Origin: Pectinatus haikarae
Lineage (GTDB): Bacteria; Bacillota; Negativicutes; Selenomonadales; Selenomonadaceae
Reading direction: 5' to 3'
Length of the DNA stretch: 64,000 nucleotides
Assembly: GCF_015732185.1 (NCBI RefSeq)
Contig: NZ_WIQM01000016.1
Location: 248,001 to 312,000 of the forward strand
Below, piece by piece: positions 33,291-43,038 of this stretch. The notes beneath the pieces were generated by a model. The model ran no database searches. It saw only the letters and a list, made by a program, of their open reading frames with translations, and was not told where the DNA came from. The first letter of the stretch is position 1. Each line of letters opens with the position of its first letter. The position numbers and the translations under genes are program-made.

Positions 33291-34937
33291 CTAAAGCATC
33301 ATACGCATATCTTTCTTTGCGGCTTTGATCAGTTCCGCCTGATCTCTGCTGTCTTCTTTTTTTGCAGCCATAATCCTTATTTTCCAATCGTCTTCTGCCT
33401 TAACCATGCCGTCATTTATTCCTGTCATATATGCCTTCAATGAGTGATAAACTGTAAACTTAGCCCTATACGGTTTACCTTCATATGGACAGAATACCGC
33501 ACAGCTGCCGCACTCATTGCAAAAAGCATCAATATGCACTACTTGTTTCTTGCCGCCGGCATCAAGCATGATATTTGCTCTGTTCGGGCACACCGTTATA
33601 CAAAGGCCGCAATTTTTGCAATTCAGCAGAGGAAGTTTTGCCCCCTTTTTACTGCGGACCATCTGCTTCTTGCAATAATATGCATCATTCAGAGATATTC
33701 CGGTCAAAAAACTGATCTTATCTTTTTGCGGTCTGGACACAGTCTTTTCTATTCTGCCGAAGAGATCGGCATATTCTGATAAACAGCGATACCCTTTTCC
33801 CTTCAGTAAAACAGTGGCCATCGTCAGCGGATAAATGCCGGTTTCAAATATCTGGCTGATATTATGCCCGTCCAATCCTCCCGAAAATGATACAGGCAGC
33901 TCATCCCCAAATTTTTCAGCCAACTTTTCAGCTGCCGCCAAGGATAACAGAAAGAGCGGCTTGCCCGAAAGATACATCTGTTTATCGGGCAGCTGTCCGT
34001 CTGCAGCCACCGGTAATGTATTTGTAAGCTTCACACCAAAAAAGCCTTTTGCTTTTTCTGCCTTTTTGAGCAGACGCCTGAGCATAGCTTCAGCATCGTC
34101 TTGACTCAGATCATTGACAAAATTGCTTTCGATAAGCTTTATATAAGCATATCCTCTGTCTGCCAAAATTTTTTTTGTTTCTGCCAGTCCATTCAATGTA
34201 GGATTTAATTTGATATATACAGGCAGCTTCTTTTCCGCCATTAAATATTCAGCTATTTTTTCTATTTCCTCCGCAGGACAGCCATGCATAGTGGATACTG
34301 TTATAGATTGGGCTATCTGCGGCTTTATTCGTTCAAGATCAGTCAATGAAAATTTTGAAAAGGAATCAGTCTCTTCTGCCAGGCATGCGCAGCATTCTCT
34401 GTAAACAGCAGTATTTTCCGCGTTTTTCATATTTTCGATAAAGGTATCTACTTTTTTGCTTTTTATTCCCTGCAAATCATAACCGACACTCATATTGAAG
34501 CTGAACCCGTCAGGACGACCCAGTTCAAATTCCACGGACATAAATTTCAGAAGCAGATATGCTTTCACATATTCCGCGAAAGCCTGTGCTGTTGTGAGCT
34601 CGGTAGACCATTCGATATTGTAGCATTCACATTCATCAGGCACACTTATGCAGGGTTTATTTATATGCAGCTCTTCGCCATCGATCACCTGCACTGTTTT
34701 CAGTTCAAAGAACCGCGCTCCCGCGGCATAACCTGCCGCGATATTCTGCGCCAGCTGTGTATGCGGCCCCGCCGCCGGACCGAAGGGCATTTCAATATCC
34801 ATATATTCATTTTTATAGGATATTTTTCTGCTGATAATTTTTGCGGGCACACCATATACAGTCTTTTTACTATTATATTCATTTCTTATATTTTTCAGCA
34901 TGACGGAAAAATCCGCCGGTATCATTTTATCACTCAT
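33291..34937 (-). CDS. YgfK-like Fe-S protein lacking the central flavin domain
   Basis: A 548-residue protein. Residues about 35-420 match the dihydroorotate/dihydropyrimidine-dehydrogenase-like barrel of YgfK (MPFGPAAGPHTQLAQNIAAG, STMHGCPAEEIEKIAEYL, YIKLNPTLNG, VSFSGGLDGHNI), and about 445-500 carry two [4Fe-4S] motifs (CKNCGLCITVCPNRAN and CNECGSCAVFCPYEGKPY). Typical YgfK is about 1,000 residues and has a GltD-like FAD/NAD(P) region, which is absent here. It may need a separate reductase. The start at 34937 lies nine bases past the ssnA stop, with a weak ribosome site; ATG three codons later is an alternative. Confidence 0.78.
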   Translation of the reverse strand: MSDKMIPADFSVMLKNIRNEYNSKKTVYGVPAKIISRKISYKNEYMDIEMPFGPAAGPHTQLAQNIAAGYAAGARFFELKTVQVIDGEELHINKPCISVPDECECYNIEWSTELTTAQAFAEYVKAYLLLKFMSVEFELGRPDGFSFNMSVGYDLQGIKSKKVDTFIENMKNAENTAVYRECCACLAEETDSFSKFSLTDLERIKPQIAQSITVSTMHGCPAEEIEKIAEYLMAEKKLPVYIKLNPTLNGLAETKKILADRGYAYIKLIESNFVNDLSQDDAEAMLRRLLKKAEKAKGFFGVKLTNTLPVAADGQLPDKQMYLSGKPLFLLSLAAAEKLAEKFGDELPVSFSGGLDGHNISQIFETGIYPLTMATVLLKGKGYRCLSEYADLFGRIEKTVSRPQKDKISFLTGISLNDAYYCKKQMVRSKKGAKLPLLNCKNCGLCITVCPNRANIMLDAGGKKQVVHIDAFCNECGSCAVFCPYEGKPYRAKFTVYHSLKAYMTGINDGMVKAEDDWKIRIMAAKKEDSRDQAELIKAAKKDMRMML

Positions 34938-34945
34938 ATCCGCTT

Positions 34946-36262
34946 TCAGCGAAGCTTTTGCCAAAGCTCTGCCGCTCCCCGTCTGCAATTTTCGATTATT
35001 TTTTCTTCGTCCAAGGCGGTCAGCTGTCTGTTCTTCATCACTATCCGCCCCTGAGTCATTGTAAAGGAAATATTTCCGCCGGCAAGGCCAAAAAGCAGAT
35101 GTGCCTCTGCATTTTCCTCAGTGAGCGGCGTGAGAGGCTTATAATCGGCAATTATAATATCAGCCGCAGCGCCTTTTTTTATGATGCCTGTTTCCCTGCT
35201 GAAATAACGCCCGGCAATTTTTCTGTTATTGTAAAACATCGCTTCAAACAGTTCCCTGCCCCCTGCAGCCGCATCATTCAGGACATGTTTCTGTAAAAGG
35301 GAAGCTGTTTTCCATGACTCGAGCATATCATGTGTATAACCGTCCGTACCCAGTCCGAGCAGAATATTCTGCTCCATCATCTTTATGACCGGCGGACAGC
35401 CCGCCGCATTATTCATGTTGGATTGAGCATTGTGCACTACCGCCGTACCGCTGTGCCGCAGCAGCTGCATTTCTTTTTCATTCACATGAATACAATGGGC
35501 AGCAATAGTTTTTTTCCCCAGTATGTCGAACTTGTCGAACCGTTCGACTACTCTCATGCCATGCCTTGCCAAACACTCATTCTGATCAGCCTCTCCTTCG
35601 GCAACATGCACATGATATCCCGCGTCACCGCCGTGCTCGGCACAATACAGCAATGTTTCATCCGAGAGGGTAAAGGATGCATGCAGTCCCATAATTCCCG
35701 TCAGCAGCTCAGATTTTTCTGTTTTCTTTATAAAACGTTCATTTTCTCTGACAGCTTTTTTCATTTTATCCCTGCCGGAACGATCAGATACCTCATAACA
35801 AAGACATGACTTTACAGAGAATGCTTCGGCAGCAGCAGCAATGGCCGATAAGCTGTCCTCAATTTCACCGTATGCGGCATGATGATCAATAACTGTAGTA
35901 ACACCGTTTTTGACCAATTCCATATATGCAGCCATAGCACTTTTATAAACCAATTCATTGGTAAGCGCCGCATCAAGTTTCCACCATAATTTTTGCAATA
36001 TCGTATTCAAGTCTGCCCGTTTCGGCAGCTCAACCGCCATGCCGCGGGCCATCATGCTGTATATATGTTCATGCGCATCAATGAATCCGGGTAATATTAA
36101 ACCTCCTTCAGCGTTTACGAAGGAGGCTTTATCGTATATACTGCGCATTTGAGCAAGAGTTCCGCAGTCGATGATGGAATCCCCAGCCGTAACGACAGCA
36201 CCGTCCCGCAGTACCGTATTATTATCATGTGTTATTACGGTGCCGTTTCCTATAATAAACAT
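34946..36262 (-). CDS. ssnA: SsnA-family amidohydrolase
   Basis: A 438-residue metal-dependent aminohydrolase. DAHEHIYSMMARGMAVELPK holds the first metal pair, with further ligands in LHASFTLSDETL, YHVHVAEGEADQ, AAHCIHVNEKEM and LGLGTDGYTHDM. Known members sit in Se-dependent molybdenum hydroxylase clusters and in the purine/urate breakdown cluster; the reaction is taken to be deamination or ring hydrolysis of a purine-derived compound, not proven from sequence. AAGGAAA lies 11 bases before the ATG. It follows the NCS2 permease gene by 21 bases. Confidence 0.88.
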   Translation of the reverse strand: MFIIGNGTVITHDNNTVLRDGAVVTAGDSIIDCGTLAQMRSIYDKASFVNAEGGLILPGFIDAHEHIYSMMARGMAVELPKRADLNTILQKLWWKLDAALTNELVYKSAMAAYMELVKNGVTTVIDHHAAYGEIEDSLSAIAAAAEAFSVKSCLCYEVSDRSGRDKMKKAVRENERFIKKTEKSELLTGIMGLHASFTLSDETLLYCAEHGGDAGYHVHVAEGEADQNECLARHGMRVVERFDKFDILGKKTIAAHCIHVNEKEMQLLRHSGTAVVHNAQSNMNNAAGCPPVIKMMEQNILLGLGTDGYTHDMLESWKTASLLQKHVLNDAAAGGRELFEAMFYNNRKIAGRYFSRETGIIKKGAAADIIIADYKPLTPLTEENAEAHLLFGLAGGNISFTMTQGRIVMKNRQLTALDEEKIIENCRRGAAELWQKLR

Positions 36263-36283
36263 ATGTTATATTTTCCTTAAAAA

Positions 36284-37621
36284 TTATTTATATTCTGCCT
36301 GTCCGGCCTTTTCCTGCACAGCATTCTTTTCAATGCCCTTGTTTAAAACCGCATTCAGGATTATTGCCGTCAGACTTCCCACTGTGATGCCGCTGTCAAA
36401 AATAACCTGCATGGTCCCTGTAAGATGCGAATAAAAATTGGGCATGGCCATAGGTATCAGTCCCATCGCAAGGCTTACACCTATTATCAATACATTATAA
36501 TTGCCGTTGAAATCGACCTTGCTGAGTGTTTTTATGCCGTTAGCCGCAACCATGCCGAACATTGCCAGCCCCGCACCGCCCAATACAGGCGCAGGTATTG
36601 AAGCAATCAGCGCCGCCAGCTTCGGAAAAAGTCCCAATGCTATCAAAATGACACCCGACGCGGCAACAACAAAACGGCTTTTAACATTGGTAAGGCTGAT
36701 CAAGCCTATATTCTGGGCGAATGCAGTATACGGAAAAGCGTTGAATATACCGCCTAAAAAAGTAGAAAAACCATCCGCCCTGAGACCGCGTGTCAATGTT
36801 TTCTTATCGATCTCTTTATCGACTATTTCGCCGACAGCGATAAAATCCCCTGTTGTTTCTGTCATAACAACCAGCATGACCAGTATCATAGCGGCTATCG
36901 CCGAAATATCAAAGGTCGGCAGCCCAAAAGAAAACGGTGTAGTCATGCCGACCCACGCAGCACTGCCTATAGCGGAAAAATCCGTTCTTCCCAAAAATAC
37001 TGCTATCACCGTTCCGGCGACAAGTCCCAGCAGGACTGAAATATTGCGCAAAAAACCTGTGAAACAGCGATAAAAACCGATAACTATAGCCAGTACCAGC
37101 AAAGCCAGCAGCAGCGAAGAAACATCACCAAAATCTTTGGCTGCCGGATTGCCGCCTCCGGCCCATCTCACTGCCACCGGCAGCAGAGATAAACCAATGA
37201 TCGTAATAACCGAACCGGTCACTACCGGAGGAAAAAAACGAATCAGTCTGCTGAAATACGGTGCGATCAAAAAAACTACCAGCCCCGAGACTATCACAGC
37301 CCCATATATATCCGTCAGCCCGCCATTCTTGCCGATCATTATCATCGGTGTCACGGCAGCAAAAGTCACTCCCTGAATAATCGGCAGCTTGCTGCCGATC
37401 CTGCACGGTCCCAGTGTCTGTATCAAAGTGGCTATACCACAGGTAAACAAATCTGCATTTATTAAATAAATAAGATGTTCCGTATCAAGTCCCAGTGCAT
37501 TAGCAAGAATCAACGGCACTGCCACAGCACCTGCATACATTGCCAAAACATGCTGCAGGCCGTATAAAAAAGTCTGCCCCAAAGGCAATTTTTGATCTAC
37601 GGGATGTAATAATTTCTCCAT
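36284..37621 (-). CDS. NCS2-family xanthine/uric acid permease
   Basis: A 445-residue nucleobase transporter with about 14 membrane segments. The start VDQKLPLGQTFLYGLQHVLA followed by MYAGAVAVPLI is typical for NCS2, as are the QGVTFAAVTPMI and TETTGDFIAVGEIV segments (substrate and coupling residues). Neighbouring purine-oxidation genes favour xanthine or urate over uracil. I use the ATG at 37621, eight bases after GGAGGGA; the frame is open a further 60 codons but that part is the leader with a terminator. It is the first gene of the xdh operon. Confidence 0.92.
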   Translation of the reverse strand: MEKLLHPVDQKLPLGQTFLYGLQHVLAMYAGAVAVPLILANALGLDTEHLIYLINADLFTCGIATLIQTLGPCRIGSKLPIIQGVTFAAVTPMIMIGKNGGLTDIYGAVIVSGLVVFLIAPYFSRLIRFFPPVVTGSVITIIGLSLLPVAVRWAGGGNPAAKDFGDVSSLLLALLVLAIVIGFYRCFTGFLRNISVLLGLVAGTVIAVFLGRTDFSAIGSAAWVGMTTPFSFGLPTFDISAIAAMILVMLVVMTETTGDFIAVGEIVDKEIDKKTLTRGLRADGFSTFLGGIFNAFPYTAFAQNIGLISLTNVKSRFVVAASGVILIALGLFPKLAALIASIPAPVLGGAGLAMFGMVAANGIKTLSKVDFNGNYNVLIIGVSLAMGLIPMAMPNFYSHLTGTMQVIFDSGITVGSLTAIILNAVLNKGIEKNAVQEKAGQAEYK

Positions 37622-37671
37622 CGTCATTCCCTCCAATTGATTCGGACTTAAATCTTTTTGCCAAGACAATA

Positions 37672-37713
37672 TAAAAAGCCTGCAGACAGCTTTATTAAGC
37701 TTATCTGCAGGCT
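37672..37713 (-). terminator. intrinsic terminator inside the permease leader
   Basis: Arms AGCCTGCAGA and TCTGCAGGCT, with an inner AAGCTT-like extension, followed by T on the minus strand. It lies between the promoter and the start codon, as in the symporter and dpaL leaders. Confidence 0.82.
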
Positions 37714-37732
37714 CCCTTGCCTTTTTTATATT

Positions 37733-37770
37733 ATGAGACATATGATAACTCATTTTGAGACAGTTGTCAA
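37733..37770 (-). promoter_or_regulatory. promoter of the permease-xdh operon with shared motif
   Basis: TTGACA (37770-37765), 17 bases, TATCAT (37747-37742). The spacer holds TGTCTCAAAATGAGT and a second GTCTCAT copy follows the -10. Both are shared with the dpaL promoter at 45527-45564, and the first with the symporter promoter at 12544. Confidence 0.8.
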
Positions 37771-37809
37771 TCTGTAAATTTCTTTCCGTCCCGGCTGACA
37801 ATAAACAGA

Positions 37810-38775
37810 TCAGCCGCCGATTTCCGACATAAAGCCATGCTTAATATTAAAGAAAATCTTCTTCTGCATAGCGTGCTGTTCGGGCTTCCCATAAATAATT
37901 TTTTTTATTGCCGCCGTTATTTCTTTGCTTGAACAATTTTGTTTAAGCATTTGTTTTAAATCATATTCCTTATCGGAATATAAACAAGGACGCAGACAAC
38001 CGTCAGCCATTAACCGGACACGATTGCAGCTGCCGCAGAATTTATGCGACATAGCTGATATAAAACCGATCTTACCGCGTTTGTCGCTGAAGTTATAATA
38101 ATGAGCGGCACTTTTTCCTGATTTTTCAGCATACAATCTGCCATATCTGTCAGATATTATTCCTTTTATACTTTCTTCAGACATTCCTTCATAATCTTTT
38201 GTCTGTGAAAAAGGCATCAGCTCGATAAAACGCACCGGTATATCATATTCGCGTGAAAAATCCGCCAAAGGAATAATTTCCTGTTCATTTATATTCTTCA
38301 TAATAACGCTGTTTATTTTTACAGAAATATGGTTCCGTACCGACTCGATGCCTTCAATAACTTCATTTATATCGGCACCGCGTGTCATCACCGAAAAAAC
38401 AGCCGGTGTCAACGCATCTATGCTGACGTTGATACTGCTCAGTCCGCTGTTTATGAGAGCAGCACTGTTTTTTCGCAGCAATACCCCATTTGTCGTCATA
38501 GCAATTTCTTTAAGATCGGGAAAAGTTCCGAGGCACTTTATAAAATTAATGATTTCAGGAAAAAGAAGCGGTTCGCCTCCCGTAAGACGAATTTTTTTTA
38601 TACCGGTTTCAATAAAAATAGAAAGCAGATATAAAAGATCGTCAGACTGAATCGGCTGCACAGCAGAGAGAGCGTCCCCTTCCTTTGCCGGACGGCAGTA
38701 CAGGCAGCGCATATTGCATTTATTTGTCAGAGAAACACGCAGATAATCTATACTGCGCCCCAGTTTATCCAGCAT
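37810..38775 (-). CDS. moaA: GTP 3',8-cyclase
   Basis: Radical SAM enzyme for the first step of molybdopterin synthesis. The 321-residue protein has the CNMRCLYC cluster motif near residue 25 (CxxxCxxC), TGGEPLLFPEI for SAM, VNVSID-type barrel strands (INVSIDALTP), and a C-terminal second cluster in FCGSCNRVRLMADGCLRPCL. The usual C-terminal GG tail is seen as SEIGG. The ATG at 38775 follows AAAGGA. It ends the dpaL operon; 189 bases further on the permease operon starts, on the same strand. Confidence 0.95.
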   Translation of the reverse strand: MLDKLGRSIDYLRVSLTNKCNMRCLYCRPAKEGDALSAVQPIQSDDLLYLLSIFIETGIKKIRLTGGEPLLFPEIINFIKCLGTFPDLKEIAMTTNGVLLRKNSAALINSGLSSINVSIDALTPAVFSVMTRGADINEVIEGIESVRNHISVKINSVIMKNINEQEIIPLADFSREYDIPVRFIELMPFSQTKDYEGMSEESIKGIISDRYGRLYAEKSGKSAAHYYNFSDKRGKIGFISAMSHKFCGSCNRVRLMADGCLRPCLYSDKEYDLKQMLKQNCSSKEITAAIKKIIYGKPEQHAMQKKIFFNIKHGFMSEIGG

Positions 38776-38797
38776 AAAAAACATCCTTTACCGAAAA

Positions 38798-40015
38798 TCA
38801 ATGCTGATCGATGGCCTCTCCGCCTGTCAACAGTTCAGCCTCTATTTTATCACCGGCTGTTATTTTTTGTCCTGCCGGCAGATATATATATGAATTGCAT
38901 TTTTGCAGCAAAAACGGCCGCGTGACCGCTTTCGGGTTTATTATTGCCGCATGATACTCACCGTTTTTACTGCAGATGTGTGCCTGTACACAAAAATCAA
39001 ATTCATCGGCAGCCTGAAAAGAAAAATCTGCTTTTGCAGTAATAAGAACCGCCGTTTTTTCTTTTTGTCCGTAATAGACGCTGATCAGTGAACTTAAATA
39101 AAACCGTGCGGCAAGCTCAGCGCCATTAGGCGGCCCGGCCATGCCCAGCACCGGTTTTCCGCGGAAAAAGGAAAAACTTGAATGCTTGCCCGGGCGGCAC
39201 CCCAATTCATAGACCAGCACACGGCCTTCACTTTCCAATATATCCAGTGTAAAGTCCTTCGTTCCTTTTGATGAACCTGCATTTATGAGAATTATATCGG
39301 CCTGTTCTGCCGCCTCCTCCAGTGCTTTCCGCAGTGCATCTCTGTCATCGGGAACGATCGGCAATATTATCGGCTCGGCATTATATTCCTGCAAAAAACC
39401 ATATATCATAACACTGTTTGATTCTATATTTTTACCCGCAGGCAAAAAGCTTTCTCTCCAGGGAGATAATTCATCACCGGTCGGTATGAATGCCACCTTA
39501 GGTTTTGCAATTACCGAAACTTTTTCGATTCCGCCGGCGGCCATGAGTCCCATAAGCGGCGGTGTTATCTGCATATTACGGGGCAGCAGGACTTCATTCC
39601 TGCCGATGCCGCTGCCCGGAAGATCCACCATTTGTCCTGCCCGCGGTATTTTTTTTATGATCGGATAGCCTTTGGAAAAATCGACGTCCTCTATCATTAT
39701 CAGTGTATCATAAGGGGGCAATATAGCGCATCCTGTATTAACGAACACATATTCATTTTTTTCCTGCCATGAAGATGTATCAGGTATCCCTCCGGCAAAA
39801 GCATCCGCTCTGACACCTATTCCGTCCATCTTCCCCACGGGTACATTTGGCAGTTCTCTCTTTGTCTTTATCTTCTGTGCCGTGACCCTGCCCATACAGT
39901 CCAGCAAATCGACTTCTTCTGCACGGCAGGTAAAATCGACAGCACGTCTCAGCAATTCACGCATTGATCGTCGTGAAGGCATGGGACCTTTCTCTATATA
40001 TCTGCGATATTCCAT
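38798..40015 (-). CDS. moeA: molybdopterin molybdenumtransferase (MoeA family)
   Basis: Inserts molybdate into adenylated molybdopterin. The 405-residue protein shows the MoeA N-terminal region (EEVDLLDCMGRVTAQKI, PVGKMDGIGVRADAF), the molybdopterin-binding domain (GDELSPWRESFLPAGKNIES, NSVMIYGFLQEYNAEPI, INAGSSKGTKDFTLDIL) and a short C-terminal domain. The usual GGxSxG element reads NAGSSKG. It lies between an amidohydrolase and moaA, i.e. in the pathway operon rather than with moaC/mogA. The ATG at 40015 follows TGGTGAT. Confidence 0.9.
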   Translation of the reverse strand: MEYRRYIEKGPMPSRRSMRELLRRAVDFTCRAEEVDLLDCMGRVTAQKIKTKRELPNVPVGKMDGIGVRADAFAGGIPDTSSWQEKNEYVFVNTGCAILPPYDTLIMIEDVDFSKGYPIIKKIPRAGQMVDLPGSGIGRNEVLLPRNMQITPPLMGLMAAGGIEKVSVIAKPKVAFIPTGDELSPWRESFLPAGKNIESNSVMIYGFLQEYNAEPIILPIVPDDRDALRKALEEAAEQADIILINAGSSKGTKDFTLDILESEGRVLVYELGCRPGKHSSFSFFRGKPVLGMAGPPNGAELAARFYLSSLISVYYGQKEKTAVLITAKADFSFQAADEFDFCVQAHICSKNGEYHAAIINPKAVTRPFLLQKCNSYIYLPAGQKITAGDKIEAELLTGGEAIDQH

Positions 40016-40049
40016 AAACATCACCATATCATAGCCGGCAAAGCGATAA

Positions 40050-41636
40050 TTACCTGTACAGCACCCTGCCGCAGCGCTTCTGCGCTGTGATATATTTTCC
40101 CTTTTCCAGCATTTTACATCCGTTTACAAAAACATACTCTACTCCTGCCGGATATTGGACAGGTTCAATAAATGTACCTTTATCAATAATAGTTTTTTCA
40201 TCAAAGATCACTATATCGGCATAAAAACCGCTTTTGAGTTCTCCCCGTTTTTTGATGCCCAAAGCAGCGGCCGGTTTTTTCGTCATTTTATAAATTGCCT
40301 TTTCCATCGGCATCAATTTTTCTTCACGCGCATATTTTCCCAGCACACGTGGAAAAGCTCCGAATGCCCGCGGATGAGGTTTGCCGCCAAGCAGTCCGTC
40401 AGTGCACGCGTTCATCTCCGGCCGCTGCATAAACAGCTTTACATGCTCTTCCGTACCATAAAAATCTACCATGCCTACGGCATTTTCTTCCTCATATAAA
40501 AGATCAAAAACAGCATCATAAGTAGCCTTATGCCGCAGCTTGGCAAATTCTGTCAAGGATAATCCTACCGCATCCTTATTTTTTTCCGTTTTTACACTTG
40601 TGACATATATATTGTCCATTCCGGCAAAATCAATAAAATTATCCCAGCCGCTTATACCGTTTTCTATATCATGAACCATTCTCTGTCTTGCCGTTTTATC
40701 ATTTAATCTTTCCAAAACCTTATTCGTACCGCCGTCATGCACCCACGGCGGCAGAATCACACCCAGCATCGTACTGCCTGCGACATAAGGATATTGATCA
40801 AAGGATACTCTTATCCCTTCTGCCTGTGCTGCATCCAGCAGTTTTACCATTTCATCAATATAATGCCAGTTTTTCTTGCCGCATACTTTGAAATGAGAAA
40901 AATGGACTCTCACTCCTGACTTTCTGCCTATTTCTATTATTTCCCTCATTGATTCTATAATAGTGTCTGCTTCACTGCGCTGATGTACGACAAATACACT
41001 GTCATACTCAGCTGCCACTTTACAAAGTTCTATCAATTCTTCAGTAGGCGCATAAGCGCAAGGCATATAAATCAATCCCGTGGACAAGCCATAAGCGCCT
41101 GCTTCAAGCTCACGTCTCAGGATTTGCTTCATCCTGTGCATTTCTTCGGCGTTGGGTGCCCTGTTGATCAGCCCCATTGCCTCCATACGCACATTGCCGT
41201 GCGGGACAAGATAACATTCATTGATGGACGGTTGTGCTTTCTCTATCATTTTTAAATAATTTTCAGCAGTCTCGTACTGCCAGTCCACCTCATTGCTGTC
41301 ACCATCAAGTCCTGCCAGATTTTTTCGCCACGGATCAATATATTTTACAGGCAGCGGTGCCATCGATACCCCATCCTGCCCGAGCACTTCGGTTGTTATT
41401 CCCTGCATTATCTTTGGCAGCAGCTGCGGCTTTATCAACACATTCAGATCACTGTGGCTGTGTGTATCGATAAATCCAGGGGCAGCGCACAAGCCGGTAC
41501 AATCGATAAGCTCGTCAGCCTTTGCAGAAAAACTGCCTGTTTTTACTATTTTATCATTTTCTATAAAAATATTGCCGTCAAACGGTTTTTCACCGCTGCC
41601 GTCAAATATTTTTAAATTTGTCAGCATTATTGTCAT
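40050..41636 (-). CDS. N-acyl-D-amino-acid deacylase-family amidohydrolase
   Basis: A 528-residue zinc amidohydrolase of the D-aminoacylase/dihydroorotase-like group. APGFIDTHSHSDLNVLIKPQ carries the metal-binding HxH, LGQDGVSMAPLP follows, GAYGLSTGLIYMPCAYAPTE is typical of the family, VHFSHFKVCGKKNW supplies another histidine, and NACTDGLLGGKPHPRAFGAF the catalytic Asp. It probably hydrolyses an N-acyl or N-carbamoyl amino acid formed after ring opening by the hydantoinase whose gene it overlaps by 4 bases. The substrate is inferred. AAGGA precedes the chosen ATG; an ATG two codons upstream is possible. Confidence 0.85.
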   Translation of the reverse strand: MTIMLTNLKIFDGSGEKPFDGNIFIENDKIVKTGSFSAKADELIDCTGLCAAPGFIDTHSHSDLNVLIKPQLLPKIMQGITTEVLGQDGVSMAPLPVKYIDPWRKNLAGLDGDSNEVDWQYETAENYLKMIEKAQPSINECYLVPHGNVRMEAMGLINRAPNAEEMHRMKQILRRELEAGAYGLSTGLIYMPCAYAPTEELIELCKVAAEYDSVFVVHQRSEADTIIESMREIIEIGRKSGVRVHFSHFKVCGKKNWHYIDEMVKLLDAAQAEGIRVSFDQYPYVAGSTMLGVILPPWVHDGGTNKVLERLNDKTARQRMVHDIENGISGWDNFIDFAGMDNIYVTSVKTEKNKDAVGLSLTEFAKLRHKATYDAVFDLLYEEENAVGMVDFYGTEEHVKLFMQRPEMNACTDGLLGGKPHPRAFGAFPRVLGKYAREEKLMPMEKAIYKMTKKPAAALGIKKRGELKSGFYADIVIFDEKTIIDKGTFIEPVQYPAGVEYVFVNGCKMLEKGKYITAQKRCGRVLYR

Positions 41637-43003
41637 CGGCATATCCTTCTTTCTATAAACAGCCCTGTTCCTTTTTGTCCAATAAATCTGTCTTCGGCAT
41701 ATACAATATCACCGCGCCTTATAACCGCATCCATGCGGCCCGTCATTTTTTTCTGCCCGTAAAGAGAATAACCGGCAGATCCATGCAGTCCTGCATCGCT
41801 GAAATCAGTTTCTCCCTTTTCATTTATGATCATGATGTCAGCATCACTGCCGGGCAGCAGATTTCCCTTGCGCGGATATAATCCGTAAATACGTGACGGA
41901 TTTATGCATAAAGTTTCCACAAATTTATTCAAAGTGATCTTTCCGGCCGCCACTCCTGCGGAAAATATTGCCATGACTCTTTCTTCCACACCGGGCGCAC
42001 CATTCGGACATTCAGTAAAATCTCTTTCACCGCGCAGCTTATCTGCCGTACTAAACGGACAATGATCTGTGGCTATTATATCAATACTGCCGTCAGACAA
42101 TCCTTTCCACAAAGCCGCTTGATCTGCTGCCTTTCGCAGAGGCGGCGACATAATGTATTTTACCGCATCCCTGTTGCTGTAGCAATTCTCATCAAGCAGC
42201 AAATACTGCGGACAGGTTTCCGTATAAATATTTCTTTGTCCTCTCGCCCTTGCCTCTCTGACAGCATTCAAACCGCCCTCTGTGGACAAATGGACTATGT
42301 AGATCGGTGCATCTCCTGCCATATGTGCAAGGCGCAGTACTCGGCATACAGCTTCCGTTTCACATTCGGCAGGTCTGCTCAATGCATGGTAAAACGGTGT
42401 TTTTTTATTTTCGGCAGCAAAACGTCCGCGCAGATAATTTATTATCGAATCATTCTCACAATGCACAGCGGTCACAGTACCAAGCTCTCCGCCCTTTTCC
42501 AGGACACGCAGAATATCTGCATCGGCAAGTGCGAAATCATATGTCATATATATTTTAAAGCTGGAAATCCCCTCAGCTGCCAGTTCGCCCATCTCCCGCA
42601 GTATATCGGCATCAACATGCTGAATAACGCCATGCAGGCCATAATCGCTTACAGCCTTGTCTTTTGCGGCTGTCTTATATTCATTTATCCTGCTGCGCAG
42701 AGAGCATCCTTCAGGTCCAAAAGCCAGATGCTCAACGACGGTAGTCGTCCCACCGCAGAGAGCCGCACGCGTTCCCGTAAAAAAATCGTCACTTGTATGA
42801 TAATCCCCGGCCTGCAAATCTATATGTGTATGCACGTCGACAGCCCCTGGCATTATATATTTTCCGTCGGCATTGATCCTTTCTCCCGGCTGTTCTGCAA
42901 AATCGCTGCCGATGGCTGCGATTTTTCCGTTTTTCAGCATTATATCCGCTTTGAATATATCGCGTCCCGTGACAAGAATTCCATTCTCAATAATAAGTTC
43001 CAT
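41633..43003 (-). CDS. hyuA: dihydropyrimidinase/hydantoinase
   Basis: A 456-residue cyclic amidohydrolase. VDVHTHIDL is the first metal motif, SFKIYMTYDFALADADIL contains the lysine that is carboxylated in this family, and HLSTEGGLNAV, AVHCENDSIINYL and IIATDHCPFSTADKLRGERD supply the other ligands. It opens a five- or six-membered ring imide; hyuA belongs to the known purine/urate cluster. The sequence GGGGAC before the ATG is a weak ribosome site. Confidence 0.92.
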   Translation of the reverse strand: MELIIENGILVTGRDIFKADIMLKNGKIAAIGSDFAEQPGERINADGKYIMPGAVDVHTHIDLQAGDYHTSDDFFTGTRAALCGGTTTVVEHLAFGPEGCSLRSRINEYKTAAKDKAVSDYGLHGVIQHVDADILREMGELAAEGISSFKIYMTYDFALADADILRVLEKGGELGTVTAVHCENDSIINYLRGRFAAENKKTPFYHALSRPAECETEAVCRVLRLAHMAGDAPIYIVHLSTEGGLNAVREARARGQRNIYTETCPQYLLLDENCYSNRDAVKYIMSPPLRKAADQAALWKGLSDGSIDIIATDHCPFSTADKLRGERDFTECPNGAPGVEERVMAIFSAGVAAGKITLNKFVETLCINPSRIYGLYPRKGNLLPGSDADIMIINEKGETDFSDAGLHGSAGYSLYGQKKMTGRMDAVIRRGDIVYAEDRFIGQKGTGLFIERRICR

Positions 43004-43038
43004 AATAAGTCCCCGTCATCATAAATTGAATTTTTCAC

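Noticed and set aside
42062-43024. Long plus-strand open frame opposite the hydantoinase gene
   Set aside because: It mirrors a clear gene with all catalytic motifs; the translation is Cys/His/Ile-rich shadow sequence.
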